DNA of 64,000 nucleotides from JBHIKY01 sp042139015 (GCF_042139015.1 NZ_JBHIKY010000019.1:1-64000); one strand, 5' to 3'; positions 23,926 through 33,503 are shown, counted from the stretch's first letter. Notes: generated from the sequence alone by a model not told the origin. Program-made: numbers and translations.

Positions 23926-24684
23926 CTAGAAGCTGTTAATCGTTCTTTTTTTTCGGAAACGAGCCAATACAAAAATAAGTAATAGGAAGGAAGCAGCCGC
24001 GGCAGACCAGCCGACCAGCGGTGCCTCTTCTACCCTACCGATAAATATGCCGAAAAGCGCCCAAACAAATACTAATGGAAACGTCTGATCATTCATTTTC
24101 CGCATGAACAAGATTGAAGCATAGATCACACCGCATATCACAAAAGCAGTCCATAGTTCTCCTGAAAAAAGAAATTCATTTATGCCATTTGTTACAAAAA
24201 AAACACCTATATTTACTACGAGAGCCACAGAGACCCATCCTAAATACACAGAAACGGGAAAGCGCAGTAAAAAGGACCGCTCTTCCAGAGCTGTTATTCT
24301 GGAATATAAAATAAAGAGCGAGATCCATAACCCCATCATCGCGAATATGGTCAAATTAAACCTTTCATAATGAAAAAGAAACAGCCAGCTTACGTTAAAA
24401 AATGAACTTATCGCAAACCAATAACCTGCTTTGGCATATATATGTTCTTCTGTAGGCTTTGCCAAAAATTGCTTTGCCGTCCAAAGAAAGAATAGAAAAT
24501 ATATTACACCCCAGATTGAAAAAACATACCCTGCCGGTGTGAACAGCACAGGCAGTCTATCGGATATTTCACCGGTCGTCTGCCCATTAATAGGGAGCGT
24601 ATTTGCCAGACTATTCACAATCAGAACAGTGAGGAAGGCAGCAGTATTTGTGATTTTTAGACGAGTGGACTGGCGGGTAAGCAT
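23926..24684 (-). CDS. TspO/MBR-related tryptophan-rich membrane protein
   Basis: A 252-residue membrane protein with about seven helices. The block FTPAGYVFSIWGVIYFLF and repeated Trp in membrane segments resemble the long tryptophan-rich relatives of TspO found in Bacillus. The ligand or signal is unknown. AGGGGG precedes the ATG. It follows the thiamine diphosphokinase gene on the same strand by 12 bp, so it is likely co-transcribed with it. Confidence 0.65.
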   Translation of the reverse strand: MLTRQSTRLKITNTAAFLTVLIVNSLANTLPINGQTTGEISDRLPVLFTPAGYVFSIWGVIYFLFFLWTAKQFLAKPTEEHIYAKAGYWFAISSFFNVSWLFLFHYERFNLTIFAMMGLWISLFILYSRITALEERSFLLRFPVSVYLGWVSVALVVNIGVFFVTNGINEFLFSGELWTAFVICGVIYASILFMRKMNDQTFPLVFVWALFGIFIGRVEEAPLVGWSAAAASFLLLIFVLARFRKKRTINSF

Positions 24685-24696
24685 CGAAAGCCCCCT

Positions 24697-25332
24697 TTAT
24701 TGGTCACTGCTTTGTATAACTAGCAGCCGTCCCTTCTTAACGAAAACAGCTGCTGTTTTTTCAATCATTTTGTTACTTACTCCGAGTGAAGAACTTCTTT
24801 TTAGTGTTGCATTTTCGAGCGGGTAATAAAACCCTTTAATCGACACTCCTTCAACAATTTCAGACAAAGGCAGAAGTGAAACGTACGGATAGGAATTTGC
24901 ATTAATATTTAAAGAACTATCAGTAAGCTGAATAATATTTGTATTATTTTGCAGCTCTAGTCTCAACCCAAGCTCTAGAGCGCGCTCTAATAAAAAGATA
25001 TTCGTGAGGGAGTGATCAAATCTAGAGCCGAGAGCGCCGAATGCTAAAACTTTCGAAAAAGGCAGGCCAGCTGCCGCCTCAAGCCCCAATTCCATATCAG
25101 ATTGGTTTTTATTAACAGCGTCACATTGCATTACTTGTTTACTGTTCTCCTGGATTGTTATTAATTCTTCTTTAGATACAGAATCAAAATCACCAAGAGC
25201 AATATCAGGATAAAAGCCGTTCATAATCAGTCTGTGTGCTCCTCGATCGACTCCAATTAGTATGTCTGTATCGTTTACTACTTTATACGCTTCACTCTCT
25301 ATCGTACCGCCGCCAAACAATAAAGTTTTCAT
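24697..25332 (-). CDS. thiN: Thiamine diphosphokinase
   Basis: A 211-residue enzyme that transfers pyrophosphate from ATP to thiamine, giving the active cofactor. Motifs are IGVDRGAHRLI, DIALGDFDSV, NKNQSDMELGL and GALGSRFDHSLTNI in the catalytic domain, followed by the C-terminal thiamine-binding beta domain. AAGGAG precedes the ATG. It lies 27 bp after the MATE gene. No THI-box riboswitch is seen nearby. In B. subtilis thiN sits beside rpe/rsgA, so the setting here is different. Confidence 0.9.
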   Translation of the reverse strand: MKTLLFGGGTIESEAYKVVNDTDILIGVDRGAHRLIMNGFYPDIALGDFDSVSKEELITIQENSKQVMQCDAVNKNQSDMELGLEAAAGLPFSKVLAFGALGSRFDHSLTNIFLLERALELGLRLELQNNTNIIQLTDSSLNINANSYPYVSLLPLSEIVEGVSIKGFYYPLENATLKRSSSLGVSNKMIEKTAAVFVKKGRLLVIQSSDQ

Positions 25333-25359
25333 AGTAGCTCCTTCATATTTGCATAGTCA

Positions 25360-26721
25360 TTACCCATAAGCCGAGCTTTTCAGAGCATCCGCCTGGACTT
25401 TCCGAAGTCGGAAATAGAGCGTAGAAGCTACAGCAGCGAGTGCTGTAATTATCCCAATCCAATATCCGAGAGGTCCAAAGTCTGTGAACGAAGCAAGTCC
25501 ATATCCCAGCGGAAGACCGATTATCCAAAATGAAACAAATGCATACAGAAAAGGCACATTCACATCTTTATAGCCCCTTAGAACTCCCTGGATGGGAGTG
25601 GCAACCGCATCAGACATTTGAAAAAAGATGGCATAAATAAGAAATACCCTCATCCATTCTGCTACTTCCTCATTCGATGTATAAAGAACCGTCACTGGAC
25701 TTCTCAGGAAATAGATCAGCACCGAAGCAATCACACCCAGCCCAAAGGCTGTGAGCATACCCAGCCTGGCATATTGTTTTGCATGCTGAATTCTTTCTGC
25801 GCCAGCTTCAAAGCCAACGACGATTGTTAAAGCAAAGGCAATACTTAGAGGAAGCATGTATAACAGAGATGCAAAATTAATAGCTGCCTGATGAGCTGCT
25901 ATCACCTCTGTACTAAATTCACTCATTAACAGGGTAATTGCAGCAAATATACTAGTTTCAAAAAATATAGTACAGCCTATCGGCAGGCCGATTAATAATA
26001 TTTCTTTCCAAGCTGTAAATGACACACGCTGTCTCAAGCGGAATATACGGAAAGATCGGAATGGTTTTACTTTAATCGTATAATACATTGCAATACCAAG
26101 AATAAACCAGTAAGTTACAGCAGAGGCATAGCCAGCACCTATTCCCCCGAGCTCTGGAAAACCAAATTTGCCAAAGATCAATAAATAATTCATGGCCACA
26201 TTTACCGGCAAAGCGAGCAGTGTGACAATCATCGTTACTCTCGTCTGACCAAGTGAATCTATAAATCCTCGAAGTGCCTGCTGGAAAAATAACGCAGGAA
26301 TTCCAAAAGCCATACCGATCAAATAATGTTTTGCGATGAATTGAACATCTGTTTCAAGACTCATTATTTCTAAAACAGGATTTAGAATAGCCGCTCCCGC
26401 GATCAGAACCAATACTGATAGCGCTATGGAAAGATAAACTCCCTGCAAAACTTTAAAGGGAACTTTATCTTTTTCCCCAGCTCCGATATGCTGAGAAAGA
26501 ATTGGAGTCATCGCCATCATGACACCGCCCAGCCCAGTAAATACAGGAAGCCAGATGCTTGACCCTATTGCTACTCCTGCCAATTCCTTTGCCCCTGCTC
26601 TTCCTGACATCATGGTGTCAAACATATTCATGCCGTACATTCCTATTTGTGTAGCTAATATCGGAAGCATGACATGTATAAATAATTTAAGTTTTTCGCT
26701 TGTAGTTGATGTCGGATACAT
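25360..26721 (-). CDS. MATE-family efflux transporter, NorM-like
   Basis: A 453-residue membrane protein with about 12 helices. MLPILATQIGMYGMNMFDTM, SGRAGAKELAGVAIGSSIW and GVMMAMTPILSQHIGAG in the first half fit the NorM-type MATE group, distinct from the DinF-like copy at 8445-9842. It would export cationic compounds with Na+ or H+ coupling. GGAGG precedes the ATG. It is upstream of thiN and the TspO-like gene in one probable transcript. Confidence 0.88.
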   Translation of the reverse strand: MYPTSTTSEKLKLFIHVMLPILATQIGMYGMNMFDTMMSGRAGAKELAGVAIGSSIWLPVFTGLGGVMMAMTPILSQHIGAGEKDKVPFKVLQGVYLSIALSVLVLIAGAAILNPVLEIMSLETDVQFIAKHYLIGMAFGIPALFFQQALRGFIDSLGQTRVTMIVTLLALPVNVAMNYLLIFGKFGFPELGGIGAGYASAVTYWFILGIAMYYTIKVKPFRSFRIFRLRQRVSFTAWKEILLIGLPIGCTIFFETSIFAAITLLMSEFSTEVIAAHQAAINFASLLYMLPLSIAFALTIVVGFEAGAERIQHAKQYARLGMLTAFGLGVIASVLIYFLRSPVTVLYTSNEEVAEWMRVFLIYAIFFQMSDAVATPIQGVLRGYKDVNVPFLYAFVSFWIIGLPLGYGLASFTDFGPLGYWIGIITALAAVASTLYFRLRKVQADALKSSAYG

Positions 26722-26744
26722 AATTTCCTCCGCAGATTACTTAC

Positions 26745-28457
26745 TCAAGAATGTAAGATTTTTTTTGTTAACGAATAAATCATGTCCGGAAGCGTATCGA
26801 AACTATAAGGTTTATATAGGCGCTCTGTATGTTTATGGGCATCTTTTCCATATACCCCAATATTTACGGAAGGAATATTCAATCCCCGAATCATTTCAAG
26901 AGGAACTGTCTCAACAAAATCTTTATCCGGTATGTTTCCTTTAATATGCTCGAGTACAGAGCTTCCTTCTTTCAGAGTTAAAAAGCTGCTGTCCGATAAA
27001 AATGGAAAGAATCGTCTCGTTTGAAACTTTAAACCGCTCTTTTTTTCGGTATCTATTAACGTTTCGTGCAGAAGTTTTACAATTTGCTTATCTGCTTCAC
27101 TTTTGCTGTTGAGATAATTGTGAGGAATAAAGGGCGGAGCCAGAAATAAAATAACAAGCGGCTTTTTATCCTCTACTAAGTTATAAAGAGCTTCAACTAG
27201 TTCAAAGCAAAGCTCGCGTTTATCCGTAGTATTCGATAATTCTTTTACTTGGTTCCATACTTTTCCAATATCGATGTTTTTCTTTTTAAGGGTGACAGAC
27301 AATTCTTGCAACGTTTTAACTTCACATTTCCAGTCAGCATCAGAATCAGCTGAAGTTTTTGTCCGCTTGTTAAACAGTCTGTATTGTTTTTCCATATATT
27401 GCTCCACAGTGCTGCAGGCTGCTTCAGCCTCTGATTTAAGAAGCTCGATCGCTTCGTCCGGGTTTTTTTCATACAAGAAATAATTAAAATACATTCTGCT
27501 GCTAAGAGGTGTTTGGACATTATAAGCCTCCTTTGTATCCCGTTGATAGAGACATGTCGGAGGTAAAACATATTCTCCTTTTATTTTTTCAGTTAAGTTC
27601 ATATTACTGCTGATTCTTCTGTTAATTTCTGAGGAAATCAACACAGGATTCAGCCCCTTTAGTGATTCGCCCACATGAACCGGATTTCCGAATATCGCAA
27701 AGCATGGTAGAATTTTGCCGGCAGAGCCGGTGTAAACATAATGATATGGATCATCTTTAAATAAGGCAGTTGTATAATCATTGTTAATAGCAAGCTTGTA
27801 CTGATAACCATGCATTTCCTGCAGCCTTGTAAGTTCATGCACCGCCGTCATTATTCCTGTATGATCATTTTCTTCATCCGGGTTGAGCAGCAGCAGAATA
27901 TTACCGCTCCAATCAGTGAGTTCGCGGCTGAATTCAAGAAGATTCAGCAGATGTACGGCAATTCCACTCTTCATATCGACTGATCCCCTGCCAAATAACC
28001 AGTTCCCACTTCGTGCCTCTTTTTGCAGAGTTTGATCGGAATCATGTTTAAAATACCCCGTTAATCGTTCTGAATTAAACGCCGAATCTTTCCAGGAACC
28101 ATAATCATTTATACCAACCGTATCATAATGAGCATGGTAAAGAATCGTTTTTTTTGAAGGAGCTTTTTTCCCGCGAAGTACGGCAAATATATTTTTTCTC
28201 TGAAGTGTATCTCCAGGGATAGGTTGTTCCCAGATGAGTTCCGGGTATTTTTTATATATAGGAAACTCTCGTAGAAAAGCATATAAATAATCTGCAATAT
28301 CCTTCTCCCCGGTGGAACACGTAATACTTGGTATCTCCATCAAGGTTTTCGTAATTAATTCCAGCTGAATCGGTTTTGTAAGAGTTCTAAGCTTTTCATA
28401 GAGCTGCTGCGGGGTTAATATACCACGCGTTTGAGTGAACTTATAAATGTCAGTCAT
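26745..28457 (-). CDS. rocB: RocB-like M20-family metallopeptidase
   Basis: A 570-residue zinc-dependent hydrolase of the M20/M25/M40 family, close in length and layout to B. subtilis RocB of the arginine-degradation regulon. Metal ligands are seen in YHAHYDTVG, FGRGSVDMKSGIA and LLNPDEENDHTG, with a long C-terminal extension. The exact reaction of RocB is not known. GGAGGG selects the ATG at 28457, and upstream in-frame codons lack a site. No other roc gene or RocR/AhrC site is close by. Confidence 0.85.
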   Translation of the reverse strand: MTDIYKFTQTRGILTPQQLYEKLRTLTKPIQLELITKTLMEIPSITCSTGEKDIADYLYAFLREFPIYKKYPELIWEQPIPGDTLQRKNIFAVLRGKKAPSKKTILYHAHYDTVGINDYGSWKDSAFNSERLTGYFKHDSDQTLQKEARSGNWLFGRGSVDMKSGIAVHLLNLLEFSRELTDWSGNILLLLNPDEENDHTGIMTAVHELTRLQEMHGYQYKLAINNDYTTALFKDDPYHYVYTGSAGKILPCFAIFGNPVHVGESLKGLNPVLISSEINRRISSNMNLTEKIKGEYVLPPTCLYQRDTKEAYNVQTPLSSRMYFNYFLYEKNPDEAIELLKSEAEAACSTVEQYMEKQYRLFNKRTKTSADSDADWKCEVKTLQELSVTLKKKNIDIGKVWNQVKELSNTTDKRELCFELVEALYNLVEDKKPLVILFLAPPFIPHNYLNSKSEADKQIVKLLHETLIDTEKKSGLKFQTRRFFPFLSDSSFLTLKEGSSVLEHIKGNIPDKDFVETVPLEMIRGLNIPSVNIGVYGKDAHKHTERLYKPYSFDTLPDMIYSLTKKILHS

Positions 28458-28582
28458 GGGCTTCCCTCCGTACTTTTCGAAATGCGAAGCTTTCCTTCTC
28501 ATTATGTATTTCCGAGAGCTATCATGCAATAAATGAAATAACCTGGCTTGTCTTGACCGGCATCAAATACAAAAAGGAGCTG

Positions 28583-28765
28583 TATCATAAATGATACTCG
28601 CCCCTTTTACATGGTAAAAAAAGCAGTGGACAAGTCCTTCGCTTTCCGTGGGCAGCGCTTCAGCTAACCGGGCAAAACCCGCGCCCGGCGGAAAGCGAAG
28701 CGTTTTGACGGAGCATATTATGAAAACTCATAGGTAAACAACCAGGGGCAGTATCAAAAGGTTAT
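28583..28765. repeat. Composite intergenic repeat, family A copy 2
   Basis: The 424-bp gap between rocB and sirC holds three things. A palindrome GTATCATAAATGATAC (28583-28598) sits inside a larger stem (AAAAGGAGC / GCCCCTTTT). A GC-rich inverted repeat follows (CTTCGCTTTCC at 28638-28648, GGAAAGCGAAG at 28690-28700), and then the family A core TTTTGACGGAGCATATT and TGAAAACTCATA. Near 28744 GGGGCAGTATCAAAA recalls the arm of the hairpin at 276-312. Probably a decayed or non-autonomous mobile element. Confidence 0.5.
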
Positions 28766-28791
28766 AAACAGTTGACGTTCTCCCAAAAAAT

Positions 28792-28824
28792 AATCCCGTA
28801 TCACTATAAAAGTGGTACGGGATT
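28792..28824 (-). terminator. Terminator of the sulfate/siroheme operon
   Basis: AATCCCGTATCACT pairs with AGTGGTACGGGATT (one G-T pair), then ATTTTTTGGG on the minus strand. It ends the operon that starts at 36004. Confidence 0.8.
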
Positions 28825-28880
28825 ACTTGTTTTAGTGTGATTTTAATCAACAGAGCGGGTACTGAATTTTTATGAACCCT

Positions 28881-29339
28881 TTAAGTATTTAACCATTCTG
28901 GCAATTGAGAGGAAATTTTTTGTTTCAGCTTTTTGGCAAGTGCAGGGTTCCTTCCATTCGTTGAGACTGCAATATGAACCTCCCTGCTCTCAATGGTAGC
29001 AGGAAACGCTATATTACCAATAGAAGGGTTATCCGCTCCATTTACGAGCTGGTTCTCCCGTGCAGCTGCTTCGATCACTGCTTGTGCCTGTTTATCTCCT
29101 GAAGCAGAAACAATAATAAAAGCGTCCTCAAAATATTCTCTCCGGCAGATGTCTTTAATCCAAACGATGGATTCCTTCTCATAAAGAGAAAACAGATCCT
29201 GATGGAGATCTGGAGCCACTACTATCACTTCTGCCTGGGCAGATAAAAGCTTTTCAGCTTTTCGAAGTGCAATTGTTCCTCCCCCTATGATGACCGCTTT
29301 CTTCTTTTCGATAGTCATATAAACAGGGAAATCAAACAT
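28881..29339 (-). CDS. sirC: Precorrin-2 dehydrogenase (SirC/YlnF-like)
   Basis: A 152-residue NAD-dependent enzyme oxidising precorrin-2 to sirohydrochlorin, the second siroheme step. The Rossmann motif KAVIIGGGTIALRKAEKLL is N-terminal, with FIIVSASGDKQAQ, NGADNPSIGNIAFPATI and IAVSTNGRNPALAK following. The ferrochelatase part found in CysG and Met8 is absent, as expected with a separate SirB. The ATG at 29339 overlaps the sirB stop by 8 bp and matches the usual N-terminus. The longer frame upstream lies inside sirB. Confidence 0.9.
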   Translation of the reverse strand: MFDFPVYMTIEKKKAVIIGGGTIALRKAEKLLSAQAEVIVVAPDLHQDLFSLYEKESIVWIKDICRREYFEDAFIIVSASGDKQAQAVIEAAARENQLVNGADNPSIGNIAFPATIESREVHIAVSTNGRNPALAKKLKQKISSQLPEWLNT

Positions 29340-30102
29340 TGGGCTCTGCTCCAGGAAATAATAGAGGAGCATTTGCGGCTTCTTGTGTTTTCTGCTTAAG
29401 AACCTCACACAGCTGCTCATCATAGCCGAGAAAATCGCAGAGCTTTATAGGAGCAGAACTATGGTTATTTTTTTTCTTAATGGCATCTTCCATCTCTTTC
29501 ATTAATATTCCTGTGAAAAGTAGATATGGAAGTACATAGACTACTTCAGCCCTGCTTGTGGTCATCCGCTCCAGACCTTCATCGAATGAAGGAGCAGCTG
29601 CAGCAAGAAATGCTTTTTGGACATGCTCTGCACCGGTTTTTCTACGAAGGGCCTCCCGCATTTTATCAAAGTCTGCCAGTGCATCTTCATCACTGCTGCC
29701 TCTGCCGACCAGCAGAATATCAGCTTTTTGTGAGGCATCCCAGCCTTGTGAAGCGAGACGCTGCTCTAGTACATCCAATACTTTCTCATGAAGCCCAAAT
29801 GGATCTCCGTAATGAATCGGCAGTTCCGGATATTTTTGCTGTACCCTAGCCAGTTCATCAGGAATATCCTTTTTAATATGCCCCGCTGCAAGAAGCAGTA
29901 CAGGTGACACTACTAAAGAATTCGCCCCCTGCTGCACGCAGGTATCTGCCCCTTTAATAATATCCGGTTCTGCCAGCTCAAGGAAGCAGGTCTCCTGAAT
30001 GGTATGGGGCATACGTTTCTTCACTTGATCTACAAAGTATTGTAATTGCTCATTTCCTTTTTTTACCCTGCTGCCATGTCCCACATATAAGATGGCTTGC
30101 AT
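29332..30102 (-). CDS. sirB: Sirohydrochlorin ferrochelatase (SirB/YlnE-like)
   Basis: A 256-residue chelatase inserting Fe2+ into sirohydrochlorin to give siroheme. It has the CbiX-type duplicated fold: ILYVGHGSRVKKGNEQ with the metal-binding His in the first half, PVLLLAAGHIKKDIP with the second, and ADILLVGRGSSDEDA in the second half. Two ATGs are in frame. The AAGGAGGG site abuts the first and is 6 nt from the second (30102), which is chosen. It lies between sumT and sirC in the operon. Confidence 0.9.
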   Translation of the reverse strand: MQAILYVGHGSRVKKGNEQLQYFVDQVKKRMPHTIQETCFLELAEPDIIKGADTCVQQGANSLVVSPVLLLAAGHIKKDIPDELARVQQKYPELPIHYGDPFGLHEKVLDVLEQRLASQGWDASQKADILLVGRGSSDEDALADFDKMREALRRKTGAEHVQKAFLAAAAPSFDEGLERMTTSRAEVVYVLPYLLFTGILMKEMEDAIKKKNNHSSAPIKLCDFLGYDEQLCEVLKQKTQEAANAPLLFPGAEPNV

Positions 30103-30122
30103 GTACATCCCTCCTTGATGAA

Positions 30123-31565
30123 TTACAACACCATTTCCGGAGTTTGATAAAGGTATTGCAGAAGCTTTTCAGCATTCGGTTCTGCAAGCACAGCATTCAC
30201 ACTTATTCCAGCTGCTTGGGCGGCCTTCCTGCTTTTCGTTCCGTAGCAGATTACTGATTTACTGCGGAACCATTCCACCGGCTCAATATTATGCTGTTTC
30301 AGCTCTATTTCAGCATTTTTAACAGCCTTCGCACACGGAAACACAACCGTATTAATTACATTATCCGTAATGAGTCGTCCGAGAGTATTTTCAGTCAGCT
30401 TTCGTTTTTTTACTTCGTGACTGATCCAGAAATTGTAGGAGGTATTCTTTTTAGTAAGACTGTCCTCCTCTCCCACTTCCAGAACTTTCTCTCCGCTCAT
30501 TTCTTTATTTGAAAAAATACCAAGTGATTCAAGCTGCGTTTGCACTCTCTTTGTTTTACCGACAAAGTCAGCCGTAATTGATCTAATATCAATACGCTTC
30601 TTTTTTAAAGCTTCAAAAAAGAAGTCGACACTTTCAGGAGAGGTGAAGATAATTTTATTAAAGGAGGATAAATTGGCAGGAAGCGGATGCTCAGAGCTGA
30701 TTACTTCAAAGCGAGGTGCCTCAATTACTTCTGCACCGTCTATCTTTAACTTTTCTGCAATGGTACTGCGTGATGAAGCTGTTTTTACTAACCACACATA
30801 CTTTCCGTGAAGCGGCCTGCTTTCGAACCACGCAAGCTGGCTATTTAACCCTGCTACGTCTCCAACGAGAGTGATCGCCGGATTTTGTACCTTTTCTTTC
30901 TGGGCTTCATGATTGATTGCAGCAAGAGTTCCTTTAACTGTTCGCTGCCGCCCTGTCGTAGCCCATTCAATAATAATTACCGGGGTCTCCGCAGCTTTCC
31001 CATGTTTTAATAGGTTCTCAGCAATTAACGGCAGGTTTTTGACTCCCATGTAAAAAGCAATAGTGTCTACACCTTTCGCAAGGGATTTCCAGTCTGGGGA
31101 TGGCTGCCCCTCCTCAGTTTTTCTGTGTCCAGTGACCGCTGCAAAGCTTCCGGAGTAATCTCTATGCGTTATAGGCACCCCGGCGTATAATGGGGCGGCC
31201 ATACCGGCTGTAATGCCAGGTACAATTTCATAGAAAATACCGTGCTCTTTCAGCGCAGCTGCTTCCTCGCCGACTCTGCCGAACATACCGGGGTCTCCGC
31301 CTTTCAGTCTGACTACGCTGCATCCCTGTTTTGCTTTATCCACCATAATTTGCTGGATTGCATCCTGACGTAGGTGATGTCTATCAGGAAGCTTGCCGCA
31401 ATAAATTCGCTCGGCGTCCTCCCGCGCATATTCAAGCAATAAGGGATTTACTAAACGATCATATAAAATCACATCAGCTTTTTTAATAAGCGAAAGACCT
31501 TTTACTGTAATAAGTCCTTCGTCCCCTGGTCCTGCACCTACTAAAAAGACACTGCCTGCCGCCAT
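30123..31565 (-). CDS. SUMT-HemD fusion: uroporphyrinogen-III methyltransferase with synthase-like domain
   Basis: A 480-residue two-domain protein. Residues 1-240 are a full uroporphyrinogen-III C-methyltransferase (VGAGPGDEGLITVKG, VRLKGGDPGMFGRVGEEA, PGITAGMAAPLYAGVPITHR), which makes precorrin-2 for siroheme. Residues 250-480 resemble uroporphyrinogen-III synthase HemD (IIFTSPESVDFFFEAL, TVVFPCAKAVKNAEI, AEPNAEKLLQYL) but are divergent. GAGG 8 nt before the ATG at 31565 sets the start. An authentic hemD should exist elsewhere, so this C-terminal part may be helper or degenerate. Confidence 0.88.
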   Translation of the reverse strand: MAAGSVFLVGAGPGDEGLITVKGLSLIKKADVILYDRLVNPLLLEYAREDAERIYCGKLPDRHHLRQDAIQQIMVDKAKQGCSVVRLKGGDPGMFGRVGEEAAALKEHGIFYEIVPGITAGMAAPLYAGVPITHRDYSGSFAAVTGHRKTEEGQPSPDWKSLAKGVDTIAFYMGVKNLPLIAENLLKHGKAAETPVIIIEWATTGRQRTVKGTLAAINHEAQKEKVQNPAITLVGDVAGLNSQLAWFESRPLHGKYVWLVKTASSRSTIAEKLKIDGAEVIEAPRFEVISSEHPLPANLSSFNKIIFTSPESVDFFFEALKKKRIDIRSITADFVGKTKRVQTQLESLGIFSNKEMSGEKVLEVGEEDSLTKKNTSYNFWISHEVKKRKLTENTLGRLITDNVINTVVFPCAKAVKNAEIELKQHNIEPVEWFRSKSVICYGTKSRKAAQAAGISVNAVLAEPNAEKLLQYLYQTPEMVL

Positions 31566-31601
31566 AAACGGCACCTCATTTCTCGTATTCTTGGTGAAAC
31601 G

Positions 31602-31850
31602 TCATTTGCCCTGGAAGTTATTATTTTCCAGGGCAGTTTGAACGGGATCTTCTGCAAAGACAAAAGCTGCCCCTGCTTTAATGCTGCGTTTTTGTGTGAT
31701 GCATAAGTTTTCAATGACAGGTAATCGCAAAAAGCTTTTTTCCACTTCCACTTCTGCCAGTTCAAATGCTTTTTCCTCAGATTCTGCAGCAACAGCAACA
31801 TAGACTACACCATAATCTTTTGTTTCTGCTTCAATCCGATATAAATTCAT
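31602..31850 (-). CDS. DUF3906-family small protein
   Basis: An 82-residue protein with a ferredoxin-like beta-alpha pattern (NLYRIEAETKDYGVVYVAVA, then EEKAFELAEVEVEKSFLRLP). It matches my memory of the DUF3906 family, common beside sulfite reductase genes in Bacillaceae. Function unknown. Its ATG overlaps the sulfite reductase stop (ATGA), so the two are co-translated, which points to a role in siroheme or sulfite reduction. Confidence 0.7.
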   Translation of the reverse strand: MNLYRIEAETKDYGVVYVAVAAESEEKAFELAEVEVEKSFLRLPVIENLCITQKRSIKAGAAFVFAEDPVQTALENNNFQGK

Positions 31851-33481
31851 GCGCCCTGCTCCTGGCGTGATGCAAGGACCGCGTCGAGTTTTTCTTGAAG
31901 AGCGGTGAGACCGGTACGCTCTACATATGCAAAGAATGTCTCGCTGTCTTCCTTTTGCTCATCAAAATGAATTAATAATTCCTTAACTACCTCAGGTAAA
32001 ATTTCTGCGTCAATTTTTCCCTTCAGCTTTTTATTGAATTGCGCGACACCTTTCTCTAATGTCCCTCCAACGTGTAATTCAAACGCATCGATCATCTGTT
32101 TATCTTTCGTGCGCATTTTCATTCCCTGAAAGCCTATGTCAGCAATCTGACGCTGGCCGCAGGAATTAGGACAGCCGACCATATGAAGCCGGACTGGAAC
32201 GTCGAGTGAAATTTCATTATCAAGGTACTCTGCAACTCTGCGCATTCTTTCTTTAGTTTCTACAACTGCGAGGTTACAATACTCTATTCCCGTACAGGAA
32301 ACAGAATAGGCCATAAAGTTATCCGGCTCTGTTGTAATTCTTTCAAATAGGTGCTCATTCAGCATCTCATCTGTTTTATTATTTGGCACACCCGGAATGA
32401 TTAGATTCTGAGAATTGCAAGTTCTTACTTCTCCGCTGCCATACTTCCTTGCGATTCTTGCAAGCTCAAACCATTCTGCAGAGTCCATTCTTCCAACAGG
32501 AACATTAAAGCCCACATAGCTTAATCCTTCCTGTTTTTGTGGATGTACACCGTAAAAATAACCACCGTTCCAATCCTCCGTTTTATCGATCCCTTTAGAA
32601 GGAAGTTCTCCAGTGTATTCAATAAGCTTTTGGAGAAACGCTTCCGCACCCCAGTCAGCAACTAAAAACTTCAGTCTTGCACGATGGCGCTTCTGGCGGT
32701 AGCCAAAGTCACGGAAAATGGTTGCTACTGCAATGGCCACATCCTTTACTCTTTCAGGACGCACAAAAGCATCAATTTCTTCTGCCAGATAAGGTTTAGC
32801 CGAAAGTCCGCCTCCTACCTTAACATGGAAACCTATGATTTCTTCTCCATCAATTTCTTTTACAGCAGGAGTAAAAGCAAGACAGTTTATCATATCATGG
32901 CCGGCATTATGGATATTGGAAGAAATAGATGTTTTAAATTTTCTAGGTAAGTTCGAAAAATCAGGGTTTCTCTGAAAAAATTGAAATACATCTTCAACAA
33001 TTTCTCTCGTATCCATTAATTCATCCGGATCAATTCCTGCCAATGGATTACCGACTATCGTTCTTGGGATATCACCACAGGCTCCGACAGAAGACAAGCC
33101 GACTTTCTCAAGTCGGTTAAAAATATCAGGGAGCTGTTCTATTTCCAGCCAATGAAATTGTATCGCCTGGCGTGTAGTGATATCAATCACACCGCGGCCG
33201 TAGTCTCTGCCGATGGAAGCTAGAGCTTCTATCTGATCATTCGTGATAATACCTGATGGAATATTTACACGCATCATAAAGTACCCATCTTCTTTAGGAC
33301 GCTGCAGGTACAGACCTGCCCATTTAAATGTCGGCCAGTCTTCCTTTGGAATTGAATCAAAACCGTTGGCTGCATAATACTCTATGTCATTTAAAATATC
33401 TAAACCGTCCCGGTCGAGCTTTCTCAATTCATCCTTATTTAACTGGTCCGGATTCTCGGCCCACGTTTTTTTATAAGCCAT
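31847..33481 (-). CDS. Siroheme [4Fe-4S] sulfite (or nitrite) reductase
   Basis: A 544-residue ferredoxin-type enzyme with the two parts of the nitrite/sulfite reductase repeat: GYFMMRVNIPSGIITNDQI, DITTRQAIQFHWL and GACGDIPRTIVGNP in the first half, KVGGGLSAKP in the middle, and the cluster/siroheme ligands SCTGIEYCNLAVVETK and VGCPNSCGQRQIADIG in the second. The family covers both sulfite and nitrite reductases. The operon (cysH, sat, cysC, siroheme genes) argues for sulfite to sulfide. GGAGGGG selects the ATG at 33481. No CysJ flavoprotein is present, so electrons likely come from ferredoxin. Confidence 0.88.
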   Translation of the reverse strand: MAYKKTWAENPDQLNKDELRKLDRDGLDILNDIEYYAANGFDSIPKEDWPTFKWAGLYLQRPKEDGYFMMRVNIPSGIITNDQIEALASIGRDYGRGVIDITTRQAIQFHWLEIEQLPDIFNRLEKVGLSSVGACGDIPRTIVGNPLAGIDPDELMDTREIVEDVFQFFQRNPDFSNLPRKFKTSISSNIHNAGHDMINCLAFTPAVKEIDGEEIIGFHVKVGGGLSAKPYLAEEIDAFVRPERVKDVAIAVATIFRDFGYRQKRHRARLKFLVADWGAEAFLQKLIEYTGELPSKGIDKTEDWNGGYFYGVHPQKQEGLSYVGFNVPVGRMDSAEWFELARIARKYGSGEVRTCNSQNLIIPGVPNNKTDEMLNEHLFERITTEPDNFMAYSVSCTGIEYCNLAVVETKERMRRVAEYLDNEISLDVPVRLHMVGCPNSCGQRQIADIGFQGMKMRTKDKQMIDAFELHVGGTLEKGVAQFNKKLKGKIDAEILPEVVKELLIHFDEQKEDSETFFAYVERTGLTALQEKLDAVLASRQEQGA

Positions 33482-33503
33482 AACTTCCCCTCCTGTCGGA
33501 CTG

